Below the pieces are notes generated by a model. That model was not told where the DNA came from and ran no database searches. It worked only from the letters and a program-made list of their open reading frames with translations. The translations under genes and the position numbers were made by a program. From a virus, in the IMG/VR virus record IMGVR_UViG_3300031227_000188, positions 1-36,104 of that record: a stretch of 36,104 nt of DNA. One strand, written 5' to 3'. Positions 7,303 to 14,777 of the stretch are shown in pieces (positions within the stretch are counted from its first letter, which is position 1; every line of letters begins with the position of its first letter).

Positions 7303-7375
7303 GGGCGAGGCGGTTGCCCTGCAAAAAAATCACCTACTATACCGGGCAGGCCGTCAACCGCCGCCCTCATTTTTT
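7303..7375 (+). terminator. Large inverted repeat with T-tract, probable terminator
   Basis: Three nested stems pair across a 23-base loop: GGGC 7303-7306 with 7363-7366, GGCGGTTG 7309-7316 with CAACCGCC 7355-7362, and CCTGC 7318-7322 with GCAGG 7346-7350. TCATTTTTT follows at 7367-7375. It sits between the last small regulatory gene and the next transcription unit, in the only sizeable gap (7244-7387) of the first 14 kb. A rho-independent terminator fits, although the loop is large. TATAGT at 7293-7298 just upstream could be a -10 element, in which case the hairpin would instead be a 5' leader. No good -35 was seen. Confidence 0.6.
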
Positions 7376-7387
7376 ACAAGGAAAGAC

Positions 7388-7615
7388 ATGGCCACACCAA
7401 TGACACGCGACGCGATTGAGGCGTGGGGGATGGACGAGAAGGGGTGTGATAGGTGGGATTATCTGCCCACGGGGGAGTCTAACGCCCTACGCTCGACCGC
7501 CATTTCGATTAGACAACTCGCCAGGCTAGGGAAGGGGTCTGGGGTAAACTTTTCCGACCTACGAGGACGGGATCGGTCTGAGGTGTTGGTTAGTCACGGG
7601 GTTAAATGTTCTTAA
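7388..7615 (+). CDS. Small hypothetical protein (75 aa)
   Basis: First gene after the terminator-like repeat, with AAGGAAAG before the ATG. The product starts MATPMTRDAIEAWGMDEKGC. It is soluble with no recognised motif. Confidence 0.6.
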   Translation: MATPMTRDAIEAWGMDEKGCDRWDYLPTGESNALRSTAISIRQLARLGKGSGVNFSDLRGRDRSEVLVSHGVKCS

Positions 7616-7653
7616 CCCTCACCACATACCGCTAATTGTGGAGGTTTCTGTCT

Positions 7654-7902
7654 ATGATCGCACAACCAGAAGAGACATTCGCCTACGATACCGCCTGCGA
7701 CGACATGATGGTCCTGGGCCTGTGGGTCATCGAGCAGTGCGACGCCAAGCAGGCGGCTAGGGAGGCAGAGGACGAAGAGGATATTCGGGACGCCGACGAA
7801 GCAATGGAAAACCTGGGTTTCGTAGACTGGGCGACATATAAAGAGGATTGTGACGACGAGGACGAGGACGACGACGACGAAGGGGAAGAGTGGAAAAACT
7901 AA
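7654..7902 (+). CDS. Acidic small protein (82 aa)
   Basis: ATG after GGAGG (spacing about nine). About two fifths of residues are Asp or Glu, ending in an uninterrupted acidic tail (CDDEDEDDDDEGEE). Such acidic phage proteins can mimic DNA or bind basic partners, but nothing here names a target. Its stop overlaps the next ATG. Confidence 0.65.
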   Translation: MIAQPEETFAYDTACDDMMVLGLWVIEQCDAKQAAREAEDEEDIRDADEAMENLGFVDWATYKEDCDDEDEDDDDEGEEWKN

Positions 7903-8069
7903 TGGGTTTTATGTCGGCGGGATACTTAATTATGGGCTACGCCTACATTGCTGTCGCGTGCGTCGCTATCGTTTTTCGGCAGTGGTGGAGCGTGGCTGCT
8001 CTGGGATCGCTATGTGCGGCGTTCTGTTTGTTGAACTCTCGGCTGGCGAAGAAATATCAGGATAGCTAA
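7902..8069 (+). CDS. Small two-segment membrane protein (55 aa)
   Basis: A frame coupled by one base at each end (TAATG). It has two hydrophobic stretches, YLIMGYAYIAVACVAIVF and WSVAALGSLCAAFCLL, separated by RQW, and the basic C-terminus RLAKKYQDS. The size and topology resemble a holin or antiholin, but it sits among packaging-related genes rather than lysis genes. Function unknown. Confidence 0.6.
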   Translation: MGFMSAGYLIMGYAYIAVACVAIVFRQWWSVAALGSLCAAFCLLNSRLAKKYQDS

Positions 8070-8269
8070 TGGACTCGAACGAAGCAAAACGCCAACACGA
8101 TACCGACGAGATGGAGACTGGCTCCCGGCAGCTAGCCGAGGCCGTGATGTGCCTGTATAACAACTTCCTTAAGGTGGGGGCGACGCCCGACCTGGCCGAA
8201 CAGTGGGCCAGTGAGTACATGATGGGCGTTATCGCACGCTCGGCCAACGATATGGGCGGGGGCGAGTAG
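8069..8269 (+). CDS. Small helical protein (66 aa)
   Basis: MDSNEAKRQHDTDEMETGSR leads into a predicted helical pair (LAEAVMCLYNNFLKVGAT, then LAEQWASEYMMGVIA). It overlaps the ParB-like gene start by one base. No family recognised. Confidence 0.6.
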   Translation: MDSNEAKRQHDTDEMETGSRQLAEAVMCLYNNFLKVGATPDLAEQWASEYMMGVIARSANDMGGGE

Positions 8270-8769
8270 TGGCTGGCCTAGCCATCGCTGACACCCCCAT
8301 CGCCGACCTCAAGCCGTTTGCCGGCAACCCACGCAATCACCCACCGGAGGCGATAGACAAGCTGGTAAAGAGCATCGAGCACTTCGGGTGGACCAACCCC
8401 GTATTGGTGGACCAGAGCGGGAGGGTGCTGGCTGGCCACGCACGGTTGAAGGCTGCCGAGAAGGCTGGGCTAAAGACCGTGCCGGTGATCCGCTTACCCC
8501 TGTCGGGCAAGGACGCCGAGCTATACGTCATCGCTGACAATAAGACACAGGAACTGACGGAATGGGACTGGCCCAAGTTGGGGGACCTTTTTGGGACGCT
8601 TGACACGGGGGAGCTTGACCTGGAGTTGTCGGGGTTCGATCTGGGCGAGATAGAGGGGCTGGTCAACGGGCTGGACAATGCCAAAGGGGGGGTAGGGGCC
8701 GAGCCAAGCATCGATACGGGGCCGAAATGTCCCACCTGTGGCCAATCGTTGACGCGGGAGGTGGCTTAG
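8269..8769 (+). CDS. ParB/Srx-fold nuclease-like protein with zinc ribbon
   Basis: Residues 8-95 match the ParB N-terminal fold: IADLKPFAGNPRNHPPEAID, then LVKSIEHFGWTNPVLVDQ, the GRVLAGHARLKAAEKAG box with the GHxR that binds nucleotide, and DAELYVIADNKTQELTEWDW. Phage members sit beside terminase genes and are often fused to DNA methyltransferases. Here the second half is not a methyltransferase but an acidic helical region and a C-terminal ribbon CPTCGQSL. Known ParB-fold proteins are CTPases or nucleases. A DNA-binding role in packaging or modification is inferred from context. GTG start overlaps the preceding TAG. Confidence 0.8.
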   Translation: MAGLAIADTPIADLKPFAGNPRNHPPEAIDKLVKSIEHFGWTNPVLVDQSGRVLAGHARLKAAEKAGLKTVPVIRLPLSGKDAELYVIADNKTQELTEWDWPKLGDLFGTLDTGELDLELSGFDLGEIEGLVNGLDNAKGGVGAEPSIDTGPKCPTCGQSLTREVA

Positions 8770-8990
8770 TGACTGTCGGCGAACTAATCGAAGAGCTGAG
8801 CAAACACGATGCGGCCAAAGAGGTTGGCGTGTACGATGAAGACTTGCGGTGTTGGTATAGAGTGGAAACGGTTGAGGCAGTGAGCGAGGCAAAAGTAAAA
8901 TACTATAGTGGCGGGCCATGTATAGGACTGGACCACAGGTATTCCGAACTCGGCGAGGACCGATCTCGGATGAGGGACGAGGTTTCTTAG
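8769..8990 (+). CDS. Small hypothetical protein (73 aa)
   Basis: GTG start overlapping the ParB-like stop. It opens MTVGELIEELSKHDAAKEVG, followed by VYDEDLRCWYRV, a layout common to small phage proteins near ParB or terminase genes with no known function. It probably folds as one helix plus a small sheet. Confidence 0.6.
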   Translation: MTVGELIEELSKHDAAKEVGVYDEDLRCWYRVETVEAVSEAKVKYYSGGPCIGLDHRYSELGEDRSRMRDEVS

Positions 8991-8991
8991 T

Positions 8992-9411
8992 GTGGCTAGC
9001 GACACTGACAAACAGAGTAGGACGAGGGGGCTAATCCCTTTCAAGCCCGGCCAGTCGGGCAACCCCAAGGGGCCACCGAAGGCTAAGACCCAGCTATATA
9101 GGCACTTCTGTAAATATATGGAGATGACAGCCACCCAGCTCAAGCGGGAGGCGAATAAGAAAACACTTACCCTATCACAGCGGGCGGCCCTACGCATGGC
9201 GAAGGACGTTGTGGACGGTAAGTGGCCACAAACGAAAGAGGTCATCGAGCGTGACGAGGGCAAGGTGGCCCAGGCGGTACAAATGAGCGGCGAGGGTGGC
9301 GGTCCGGTGTCGATACAATTTACCACGATGAGCGACGATGAGCATAAACGTCTTATGGACGCCCAAGCAAGGGCAATTTCTGGCGAGCAAGAAGAGGGAG
9401 GTTCTGTATAG
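8992..9411 (+). CDS. Terminase small subunit (DUF5681 type)
   Basis: A 139-residue GTG-started protein. Residues 13-32 contain GLIPFKPGQSGNPKGPPKAK, the FKPGQSGNPKGRP signature of DUF5681 proteins, which commonly lie just upstream of the large terminase. A helical core (LYRHFCKYMEMTATQLKREA onward) and an acidic C-terminus follow. It would recognise the packaging site and load the large subunit. Its last 74 bases overlap the large subunit gene in another frame, an unusually long overlap for this window. Confidence 0.75.
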   Translation: MASDTDKQSRTRGLIPFKPGQSGNPKGPPKAKTQLYRHFCKYMEMTATQLKREANKKTLTLSQRAALRMAKDVVDGKWPQTKEVIERDEGKVAQAVQMSGEGGGPVSIQFTTMSDDEHKRLMDAQARAISGEQEEGGSV

Positions 9412-10678
9412 TGGGGCATTCGGAGCCGGCAAGACGCGGGCACTGTGCTACAAAACCATTATCCATGCCCAGCATATCGGTAATCTTGTGGGGCTATGCC
9501 GCAAAACCTTTGCCAGTATGCGACAAAGCACATTGCGGACGCTGCTGTTTCCCGACGGCCATAGCCCACCCGTGCTACCCGTGGGCACATATACCCACCA
9601 CAAGCAAGAACACCTGATAGACCTTGTAGGCGGCGGTAGTATATACTACTTCGGCCTGGACGACCCCGCCAAGGTAGGCTCACTCAACCTTGGGGCTGTG
9701 GGGATCGACGAAGCCGTCGAGATCGACGAAGAGGACTACCTGATGCTGCTGGGCCGCCTGCGTAACCACGCCGACCCATGCCGGCAGGTGTTCGGGGCCT
9801 GCAATCCTGGCTCGCCGACACACTTTTTGTATCGCCGGTTCTTCGAGGAGCAGAACCCTAAGCGGGAAGTAATCAGCACCACGAGCGCCGAGAATGTGTT
9901 CCTTCCACACGATTACCAGGCGAGCCTCGACGAGTTCACCGGCCAATCGAAGGAGCGATACGTTGAGGGTAAGTGGGTAGCGTTTGAGGGCCTTGTGTAC
10001 GACCAGTGGAACCCGGCAGTGTTCGTAACAGACGACGCCTTCACCCCGGAAATGGTGGTCGTCGGCGTCGATTACGGCTTTGTCAACCCAACCGCCCTGG
10101 TGGCCATCGGCATCAACAGTGCCGGGTACGTGCGGATCATCGACGAGGTGTACGGGGCCAAACTGGGCCGAGACGGCATACTGTCGCACGGCAAGGCACT
10201 CATGGCCCGCTACAAGGCCGATATGTTCCTTGTTGACCCGTCAGCCCCAGAGCTTATCGAGGCTATGAACATAGCCGACCTGCCGACGCAGGCGGCGAAC
10301 AACCGCGTAGACACCGGCCTGCAAACGGTGGGTAGCTACCTGCGGGTGTCCGGCGAGGGCAAGCCGCTGATGACGGTGGCCCCGGCGTGCAAGCATCTTA
10401 TTCGTGAGTTCTCTGCGTACCGATGGAAAGACAAGGTGCAAAAGGAACAGCCCATCAAGGAGGCCGACCACGCCCTTGACGCCCTGCGGTACGGCATGAT
10501 GTGGGTTGACGTGTACCTGAAAGCCTCGGCTACGGTGGTGGCGCTTGACCCGCGTGCGGAGCTGGTGGAGCCGGGCGAGTACGCGATACGCACACAGGAT
10601 ATAGGGATGGACGACGAGTTGGCGGAACCGGCAGAGATAACGGATGATGACTTGAGAGAGGCGGCGATATGGGACTAG
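9338..10678 (+). CDS. Terminase large subunit
   Basis: A 446-residue packaging motor. Adenine motif WTPKQGQFLAS (residues 7-17), Walker A SGAFGAGKT (25-33), Walker B LGAVGIDEA (119-126), coupling motif ACNPGSPTH (154-162). The RNase H-like nuclease has acidic positions in VGVDYGFVNPTA (Asp245), FLVDPSAPE (Asp300) and KEADHALDALRYG near 378. This is the usual length and complete. The start was chosen because the PKQ motif lies in the part that overlaps the small subunit gene. ATP hydrolysis drives DNA into the prohead through the portal encoded downstream. Confidence 0.95.
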   Translation: MSINVLWTPKQGQFLASKKREVLYSGAFGAGKTRALCYKTIIHAQHIGNLVGLCRKTFASMRQSTLRTLLFPDGHSPPVLPVGTYTHHKQEHLIDLVGGGSIYYFGLDDPAKVGSLNLGAVGIDEAVEIDEEDYLMLLGRLRNHADPCRQVFGACNPGSPTHFLYRRFFEEQNPKREVISTTSAENVFLPHDYQASLDEFTGQSKERYVEGKWVAFEGLVYDQWNPAVFVTDDAFTPEMVVVGVDYGFVNPTALVAIGINSAGYVRIIDEVYGAKLGRDGILSHGKALMARYKADMFLVDPSAPELIEAMNIADLPTQAANNRVDTGLQTVGSYLRVSGEGKPLMTVAPACKHLIREFSAYRWKDKVQKEQPIKEADHALDALRYGMMWVDVYLKASATVVALDPRAELVEPGEYAIRTQDIGMDDELAEPAEITDDDLREAAIWD

Positions 10679-10746
10679 CGATAACGATTGCGATTTGTGT
10701 AGTGGCCGTGACGGTGGCGTATTTGACAAGGCCGGGTAGACAATGA
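10669..10746 (+). CDS. Single-span membrane micro-protein (25 aa)
   Basis: ATG after GAGAGG, overlapping the terminase end by ten bases. The product MGLAITIAICVVAVTVAYL and a short basic tail (TRPGRQ) form one membrane segment. Its TGA overlaps the next ATG. Tight coupling on both sides and the clear hydrophobicity support it, but it is near the lower size limit for a gene. Function unknown. Confidence 0.45.
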   Translation: MGLAITIAICVVAVTVAYLTRPGRQ

Positions 10747-10967
10747 ACGCTAAGGCCATACTCCAAAAGCTGTTCCCTACCAAGGCCGACTACCTGGAAT
10801 ACCTCCGATGGCGGAGGCTCAAGCACGAATACGCCGAGGTGGAGAAGTTGCGTCTGGCCCAACAGGCCGAGCGGGAGAAGCTGATGGCGGTGAGTACCGG
10901 CGACCCGGACGACGACGATTTCGAGCCGCTGGCGGATGGCGTTTGGGAGCAGGTGAAGGGGGCGTAA
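10743..10967 (+). CDS. Small charged helical protein (74 aa)
   Basis: Lies between terminase and portal. MNAKAILQKLFPTKADYLEY is followed by a long basic helix (WRRLKHEYAEVEKLRLAQQAE) and an acidic tail DDDDFEPLADG. Overlaps neighbours by four bases and one base. No known family. Confidence 0.6.
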   Translation: MNAKAILQKLFPTKADYLEYLRWRRLKHEYAEVEKLRLAQQAEREKLMAVSTGDPDDDDFEPLADGVWEQVKGA

Positions 10968-11242
10968 TGGGCTGGTTGATGTGCTGCGGGGGTAAGAACG
11001 GCAAGAAAGCCAACGCCTCGCTCGTCGAGCAGATCGAGTCGGCGGCGAAGGCTGCGGGGAAGATACTCGAACATGGGATCATTCTTGTGCCCCCAGCCAT
11101 ACGCAAGAGGCGGCGGGCCATTTGTGCCAGCTGCGAGTACGAGGGGAAGATGAAGTGTAAATCGTGCGGCTGTTACCTGATTTTGAAACGGCCGCTGGCG
11201 ACGGAAGAGTGCCCGGAGGGGCTATGGGAGGCCGAGGTTTGA
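10967..11242 (+). CDS. Zinc-ribbon small protein (91 aa)
   Basis: The ATG overlaps the previous TAA. The C-terminal half holds ICASCEYEGKMKCKSCGCYL, four cysteines in a ribbon common in phage proteins between terminase and portal. It ends TEECPEGLWEAE, also typical of that group. The N-terminus has a CCGG motif and a helix. Function unknown. Confidence 0.65.
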   Translation: MGWLMCCGGKNGKKANASLVEQIESAAKAAGKILEHGIILVPPAIRKRRRAICASCEYEGKMKCKSCGCYLILKRPLATEECPEGLWEAEV

Positions 11243-11469
11243 GTTATTCAAAGGCGTGGGTAGGCGGACACCCAGATTGTGAAGGCATGTTTGAGGTGCT
11301 TACGAAAGATGGGAATGTTTTGGAGGCTGAGTGGGAAATGAGTGGCGGTGGTGAATTGGGGGCATGGTCGCAAAACTGTTATCGAATTAAGCAAACGCCT
11401 CATGTTTACTGCGTAACGGAAGATGTTATTTGTATCGTGCAGGCTTGGCGGGAGAAGGATGCGGCATGA
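11239..11469 (+). CDS. Small hypothetical protein (76 aa)
   Basis: The TTG at 11239 overlaps the previous stop (TTGA) and follows GGAGGCCGAGG. An ATG at 11224 with GGAGGGG upstream is the alternative start. The product has beta-strand character (MFEVLTKDGNVLEAEWEMSG) and ends VQAWREKDAA. No family recognised. Confidence 0.5.
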   Translation: MSYSKAWVGGHPDCEGMFEVLTKDGNVLEAEWEMSGGGELGAWSQNCYRIKQTPHVYCVTEDVICIVQAWREKDAA

Positions 11470-11672
11470 GTAAGGAACGGACGACGAAGAAGACAAAGAC
11501 TGAGAAGGTGCCGTTAAGCGATATGTCTGCGGCGGAGCGAGCCCAATCACCCGCGACAACAGCCGACATGAAATCACTAAAGAAACAAATGGCGGCACTC
11601 ACGGAAAGGATATCGAAGCTAGAGGAAATAGTAGACGCAAAAGTTCTCAACGCCCGATATTCGAGATTCTAA
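11466..11672 (+). CDS. Basic coiled-coil protein (68 aa)
   Basis: The N-terminal 15 residues are mostly Lys, Arg and Thr. Residues about 35-58 form a heptad coiled coil (MKSLKKQMAALTERISKLEE). Located directly before the portal gene. Possibly a structural accessory, but unassigned. Confidence 0.6.
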   Translation: MSKERTTKKTKTEKVPLSDMSAAERAQSPATTADMKSLKKQMAALTERISKLEEIVDAKVLNARYSRF

Positions 11673-11675
11673 TCT

Positions 11676-13124
11676 ATGAACATCCCGATTGTTAGCCCGC
11701 AATGGTGGCGAAAGCGTAAAGTCTCCACGGAGACGGAGCCGCTATTGCCAGAGGTCCAGTCGTTAGTCACCGCTTCCATGCCTCACTTCCAGTTCGGGGG
11801 CAGGGCGTTAGAGACGCCCGAAGACTACAAACGGCTGATGGCTGAATATACCGGCTGGGCCTATGCGTGTATCCAGAAGAACGCTACGGCCGTAGCCCAG
11901 GTGCCATTACGGTTGTATCGTGGCGTACCGCGTAACGCCACAACCAAGGTTCGTAAGTGCGTACCCGTCCGCCCGGTATCGAAGGCCCGCAAGGCCGCGT
12001 TTATGGGCGAGGCGAAGCTACAGTACGCACTCAACAAGGCGGTTGACGTTGAGGAGGTGCTAGAACACCCGTGGCACGAAATGGTCATGCAGGCCAATCG
12101 CTCGCTTAACGGGTTCGAGCTGTTCCAAACGACCGTCATGTTCAAACAGGCGACGGGTAACGCTTATTGGCTCATCGCGTTAAGCCCCCAGGGCGTACCG
12201 ATGGAGCTGTGGCCGCTTGCTTCGCAGTGGGTGCGGATCGTGCCCAGCGAGACAAAGTATATTGAATCGTACCAGTACGGGGCATCTAAGCCGTTCGCAA
12301 ATTACCCGCCGGAACAGATTGCTCACTTCAAATATCCCAACCCACATTCGATGTACTACGGTATGGGGCCGCTCCACGCGGCGTTCACGTCGGCCAGCCT
12401 CAACGAGGACTTCGACGAGTTCGAGCGGGCCATGCTGGACAACGGGGCTATCATGCCGGCGGTGTTCAGCATTGACCATCCTGTTGGTCCAGAACAAATC
12501 AAGCGGCTACGCAAAGAGATTATGAGGGTCCACGGCGGGCACAAGAAGTCGGGCAAGCTGGGGCTATTGCAGCACGGATTGTCACTGCTACCGGCGGCGT
12601 GGAATCCGAAGGATATCAACTACGCTATCGGCATGAAGATGACTAAGGAGAAGGTCGCGGGCATATTGGGCGTTCCGCTCTCGCTGTTGGGCGTTGAGGA
12701 CGTGAATCGAGCCAACGCCGACGCGGGCAACTACTCGTATATGCGAGACACCGTCGCTCCGGAGTGCCGCGCCGAGGCGGACATTATCAATCAAGACATC
12801 ATGCCGCTGTACGACGAGAAGCTATTCGTCTGGCACGACGATTGTGTGCCTGAGAATATGGATTATGTGCTAAAGAAACAATCGGCACGTTTGGAGCGTG
12901 GCGTTTGGTCGATTAACGAAGTGCGGGAAATGGACGGGATGGAGCCTGTCGCTGCCGGCGATGAGGCTCTCTTGCCTGGAACTCTCAAGCCGCTATCCCA
13001 AGTGGTGGCCGAGCCTGCCCCGGTACCTACGGCCCTGGGGGGGGTGGCCGTGGGCCAGGGCGGGGACGGCAGCGATGCGGTGGAGGCGGTTGAGGAAGTG
13101 GACGGTAGCGACACGGGGGCGTAA
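11676..13124 (+). CDS. Portal protein (HK97 type)
   Basis: A 482-residue protein that forms the dodecameric DNA channel at one head vertex. The N-terminal region contains EYTGWAYACIQKNATAVAQV, then PLRLYRG, typical of the phage portal family. VPMELWPLASQWVRIVPS, PEQIAHFKYPNPHSMYYGMG (wing and stem), and EKVAGILGVPLSLLGVED with NRANADAGNYSYMRDTVAP (crown side) follow in the expected order. The C-terminal 50 residues are acidic and low complexity. Terminase lies upstream and head morphogenesis genes downstream, the standard order. Confidence 0.93.
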   Translation: MNIPIVSPQWWRKRKVSTETEPLLPEVQSLVTASMPHFQFGGRALETPEDYKRLMAEYTGWAYACIQKNATAVAQVPLRLYRGVPRNATTKVRKCVPVRPVSKARKAAFMGEAKLQYALNKAVDVEEVLEHPWHEMVMQANRSLNGFELFQTTVMFKQATGNAYWLIALSPQGVPMELWPLASQWVRIVPSETKYIESYQYGASKPFANYPPEQIAHFKYPNPHSMYYGMGPLHAAFTSASLNEDFDEFERAMLDNGAIMPAVFSIDHPVGPEQIKRLRKEIMRVHGGHKKSGKLGLLQHGLSLLPAAWNPKDINYAIGMKMTKEKVAGILGVPLSLLGVEDVNRANADAGNYSYMRDTVAPECRAEADIINQDIMPLYDEKLFVWHDDCVPENMDYVLKKQSARLERGVWSINEVREMDGMEPVAAGDEALLPGTLKPLSQVVAEPAPVPTALGGVAVGQGGDGSDAVEAVEEVDGSDTGA

Positions 13125-13139
13125 CGGAAAGGGAAGATT

Positions 13140-13616
13140 ATGTTGATTTGCCACAACGACGAGTGGGTAGAGTGTACGATAGATTATGTACACAAAAAAA
13201 CGCTGAAGCTCGAATATCTGATCCGACAATTACGCCAAGACCTCGAAAAACACAAGAACGAACAACGCGCAGACCCAAAGCCTACAGAGACGGAAGATAT
13301 AGAAGTAAAGGGCGACTTTATCAAAGACGGCGTTTTTCGGTGCCCCATCTGCCAACACGATTATGACCTAACGTTTAAGGGGCGGCCTGCGGACAAGCCT
13401 AGCCCTGCCCCCCGCTGGCACAAGTGGCCGGACGAGAAGCCGGATGAGTTTGGTCCTTATTTGGTAACAAATAAAACCTTTAAGGGCAATATAATAAATA
13501 CGGTAGCGGAATACCAGCCCGGACAAACACAGCATGGCTGGTGGTTTGGCGATAAGGGTTGGGTTCAGGTTTTGTATTGGCGGCATCTCCCATTGCCACC
13601 AGAGGACGCCGCATGA
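13140..13616 (+). CDS. DUF551-like protein with zinc-ribbon half
   Basis: A 158-residue protein inserted between the portal and head morphogenesis genes. It has an N-terminal coiled coil (KLEYLIRQLRQDLEKHKNE) and FRCPICQHDYDL with one CxxC. The C-terminal domain WHKWPDEKPDEFGPYLVTN ending GWVQVLYWRHLPLPPE has the pattern of small phage DUF551 proteins. Its start follows CGGAAAGGGAA, a leader shared with several accessory genes here. Its AT content is slightly higher than its neighbours', which fits an accessory insertion. Function unknown. Confidence 0.6.
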   Translation: MLICHNDEWVECTIDYVHKKTLKLEYLIRQLRQDLEKHKNEQRADPKPTETEDIEVKGDFIKDGVFRCPICQHDYDLTFKGRPADKPSPAPRWHKWPDEKPDEFGPYLVTNKTFKGNIINTVAEYQPGQTQHGWWFGDKGWVQVLYWRHLPLPPEDAA

Positions 13617-14434
13617 ACCATAACGACTGCCAACATGAACACGGCGACTGCCGCACCAAGTCGGTAGAGCGTGACGCCGCCGAGGACGCGATGGAGGGGA
13701 TGGTCAACGGCTGGTTCCGTGCCATGCGTGCCATCGTCGTGCCGTTCATCAACGAGATCACCGTGGGGCAACTGGGCGTAGTGGAGAACGTTATACCCTG
13801 GGGTGCCGTTGTGGACTCCGGCGTCGAGAACATCGGGCGGGCGGTTCGTCAGTCGCTAAAGATGGGTGCCGACGCCGGTACGGTAAAACTCAACCTGCGA
13901 ACGGCGTTCAACGTTGCGTCGCCCCAGGCCGAGCGGTGGGCTACGGAATACGTTGGCAACCGCATCCAACTAATAGCGAACGAAACCAAGGACGCGGTAA
14001 GGGGCTTTGTCGAACGGGGCATACATGAGGGGCGGCATCCGTACGCCGTCGCCCGCGACCTAAAAAAACACGGTATCGGCCTTAATGTGCGGCAAGGGGA
14101 GGCGTTAGAAAAGTATCGGCTCAAGCTGGAGAAGGAGGGTGGGCGAAGTGCGGGGCGCATCGACGACATGGTGAAGTCGGAATACAACCGCAAGGAGCGA
14201 TACCGCACCAAAACGATAGCCCGCACGGAATCGGCCGCCGCCTACGCTGAGGGCGAGTTGGAGGCGTACAACGAATCGGAAGTGGTGGACGTAGAATTCT
14301 TTTACAACCACGACACCCCTGAATGTCCAATATGCCTGCCGTTACACAAAAAGGTCACGCCCATCAGCAAATCGCATGGCATTATTCCGGTACACCCGAA
14401 CTGTCGGTGTGACTGGCTGCCCGTAGTGGAGTAA
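13613..14434 (+). CDS. Head morphogenesis protein (Mu gpF-like)
   Basis: A 273-residue minor head protein. The C-terminal half is diagnostic: TKTIARTESAAAYAEGELEA, then FFYNHDTPECPICLPLHKK and IIPVHPNCRCDWLPVV, the IARTE, C..C and HPNCRC motifs of the Mu gpF/SPP1 gp7 family. The N-terminal half is helical. Such proteins bind the portal inside the prohead and help assembly or DNA ejection. Start chosen at the ATG overlapping the preceding stop. It has the expected position between portal and protease. Confidence 0.88.
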   Translation: MNHNDCQHEHGDCRTKSVERDAAEDAMEGMVNGWFRAMRAIVVPFINEITVGQLGVVENVIPWGAVVDSGVENIGRAVRQSLKMGADAGTVKLNLRTAFNVASPQAERWATEYVGNRIQLIANETKDAVRGFVERGIHEGRHPYAVARDLKKHGIGLNVRQGEALEKYRLKLEKEGGRSAGRIDDMVKSEYNRKERYRTKTIARTESAAAYAEGELEAYNESEVVDVEFFYNHDTPECPICLPLHKKVTPISKSHGIIPVHPNCRCDWLPVVE

Positions 14435-14654
14435 AATAAGTTCGCGAAGAGCGGCGGCGGCGTGGGAGCGAACACGCTAATCAGTGGAACGAGAGCTTGC
14501 TCGGTGTAGCGATACGGTGCGGGCAAGGCTGTCAGATGAGTATGGTAAGCAGCCAGGGCAGCTATAAAACGAGGCGTCATCACAAAACACGCCTATCGTC
14601 CACAGTGTCGGAGTAGCGACCGGCCCGCCGCAATTTTATAAACACGTCTGTTAT
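14435..14654 (+). other. Non-coding region with many RNA hairpins
   Basis: About 220 bases without a convincing gene. Short perfect inverted repeats are frequent: GTTCGC 14440-14445 with GCGAAC 14468-14473, CGAG with CTCG around GAGAGCTTGCTC, GGCTG with CAGCC enclosing about 18 bases, and AGGCGT with ACGCCT around 14570-14595. No T-run terminator or clear promoter was seen. A structured leader or small RNA of the late operon is likely, perhaps folding together with the tRNA-like element that follows. No known RNA family was recognised. Confidence 0.4.
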
Positions 14655-14760
14655 GGTCCTGTAGCTTAAAGGACGGCGACTGGCAACATGGGCCAGTTAA
14701 GAACGTCCACGGTAGAGCACCGCAGGTCGGTAGTATGTCGGTTCGAGTCCGGCCGGGGCC
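14655..14760 (+). tRNA. Unusual tRNA-like element (isotype undetermined)
   Basis: The ends form a perfect tRNA frame. Acceptor GGTCCTG (14655-14661) pairs with CGGGGCC (14754-14760). The T arm GTCGG-TTCGAGT-CCGGC (14737-14753) has a canonical loop. TA follows the acceptor, then GCTT, as before a D arm, and GGTAGAGCA at 14711-14719 looks like a D-arm 3' side. The 106-base length is too long and the middle is wrong. A hairpin GGACG...CGTCC containing ACTGGC-AACATGG-GCCAGT is inserted where the D loop should be, and no 17-base anticodon arm fits before the T arm. The 7-base AACATGG loop could carry CAT but lacks U33. No CCA is encoded. Confidence 0.5.
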
Positions 14761-14777
14761 TTTTGTAATCATATCAC

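Noticed and set aside
8784-9443. Minus-strand frame of 219 codons opposite the small terminase gene
   Set aside because: No ribosome binding site or motif; opposite well-supported overlapping genes.
14679-14697. Confident tRNA-Met call from the CAT in the seven-base loop
   Set aside because: The loop lacks U33 and is not followed by a normal variable loop and T arm, so the isotype cannot be assigned.
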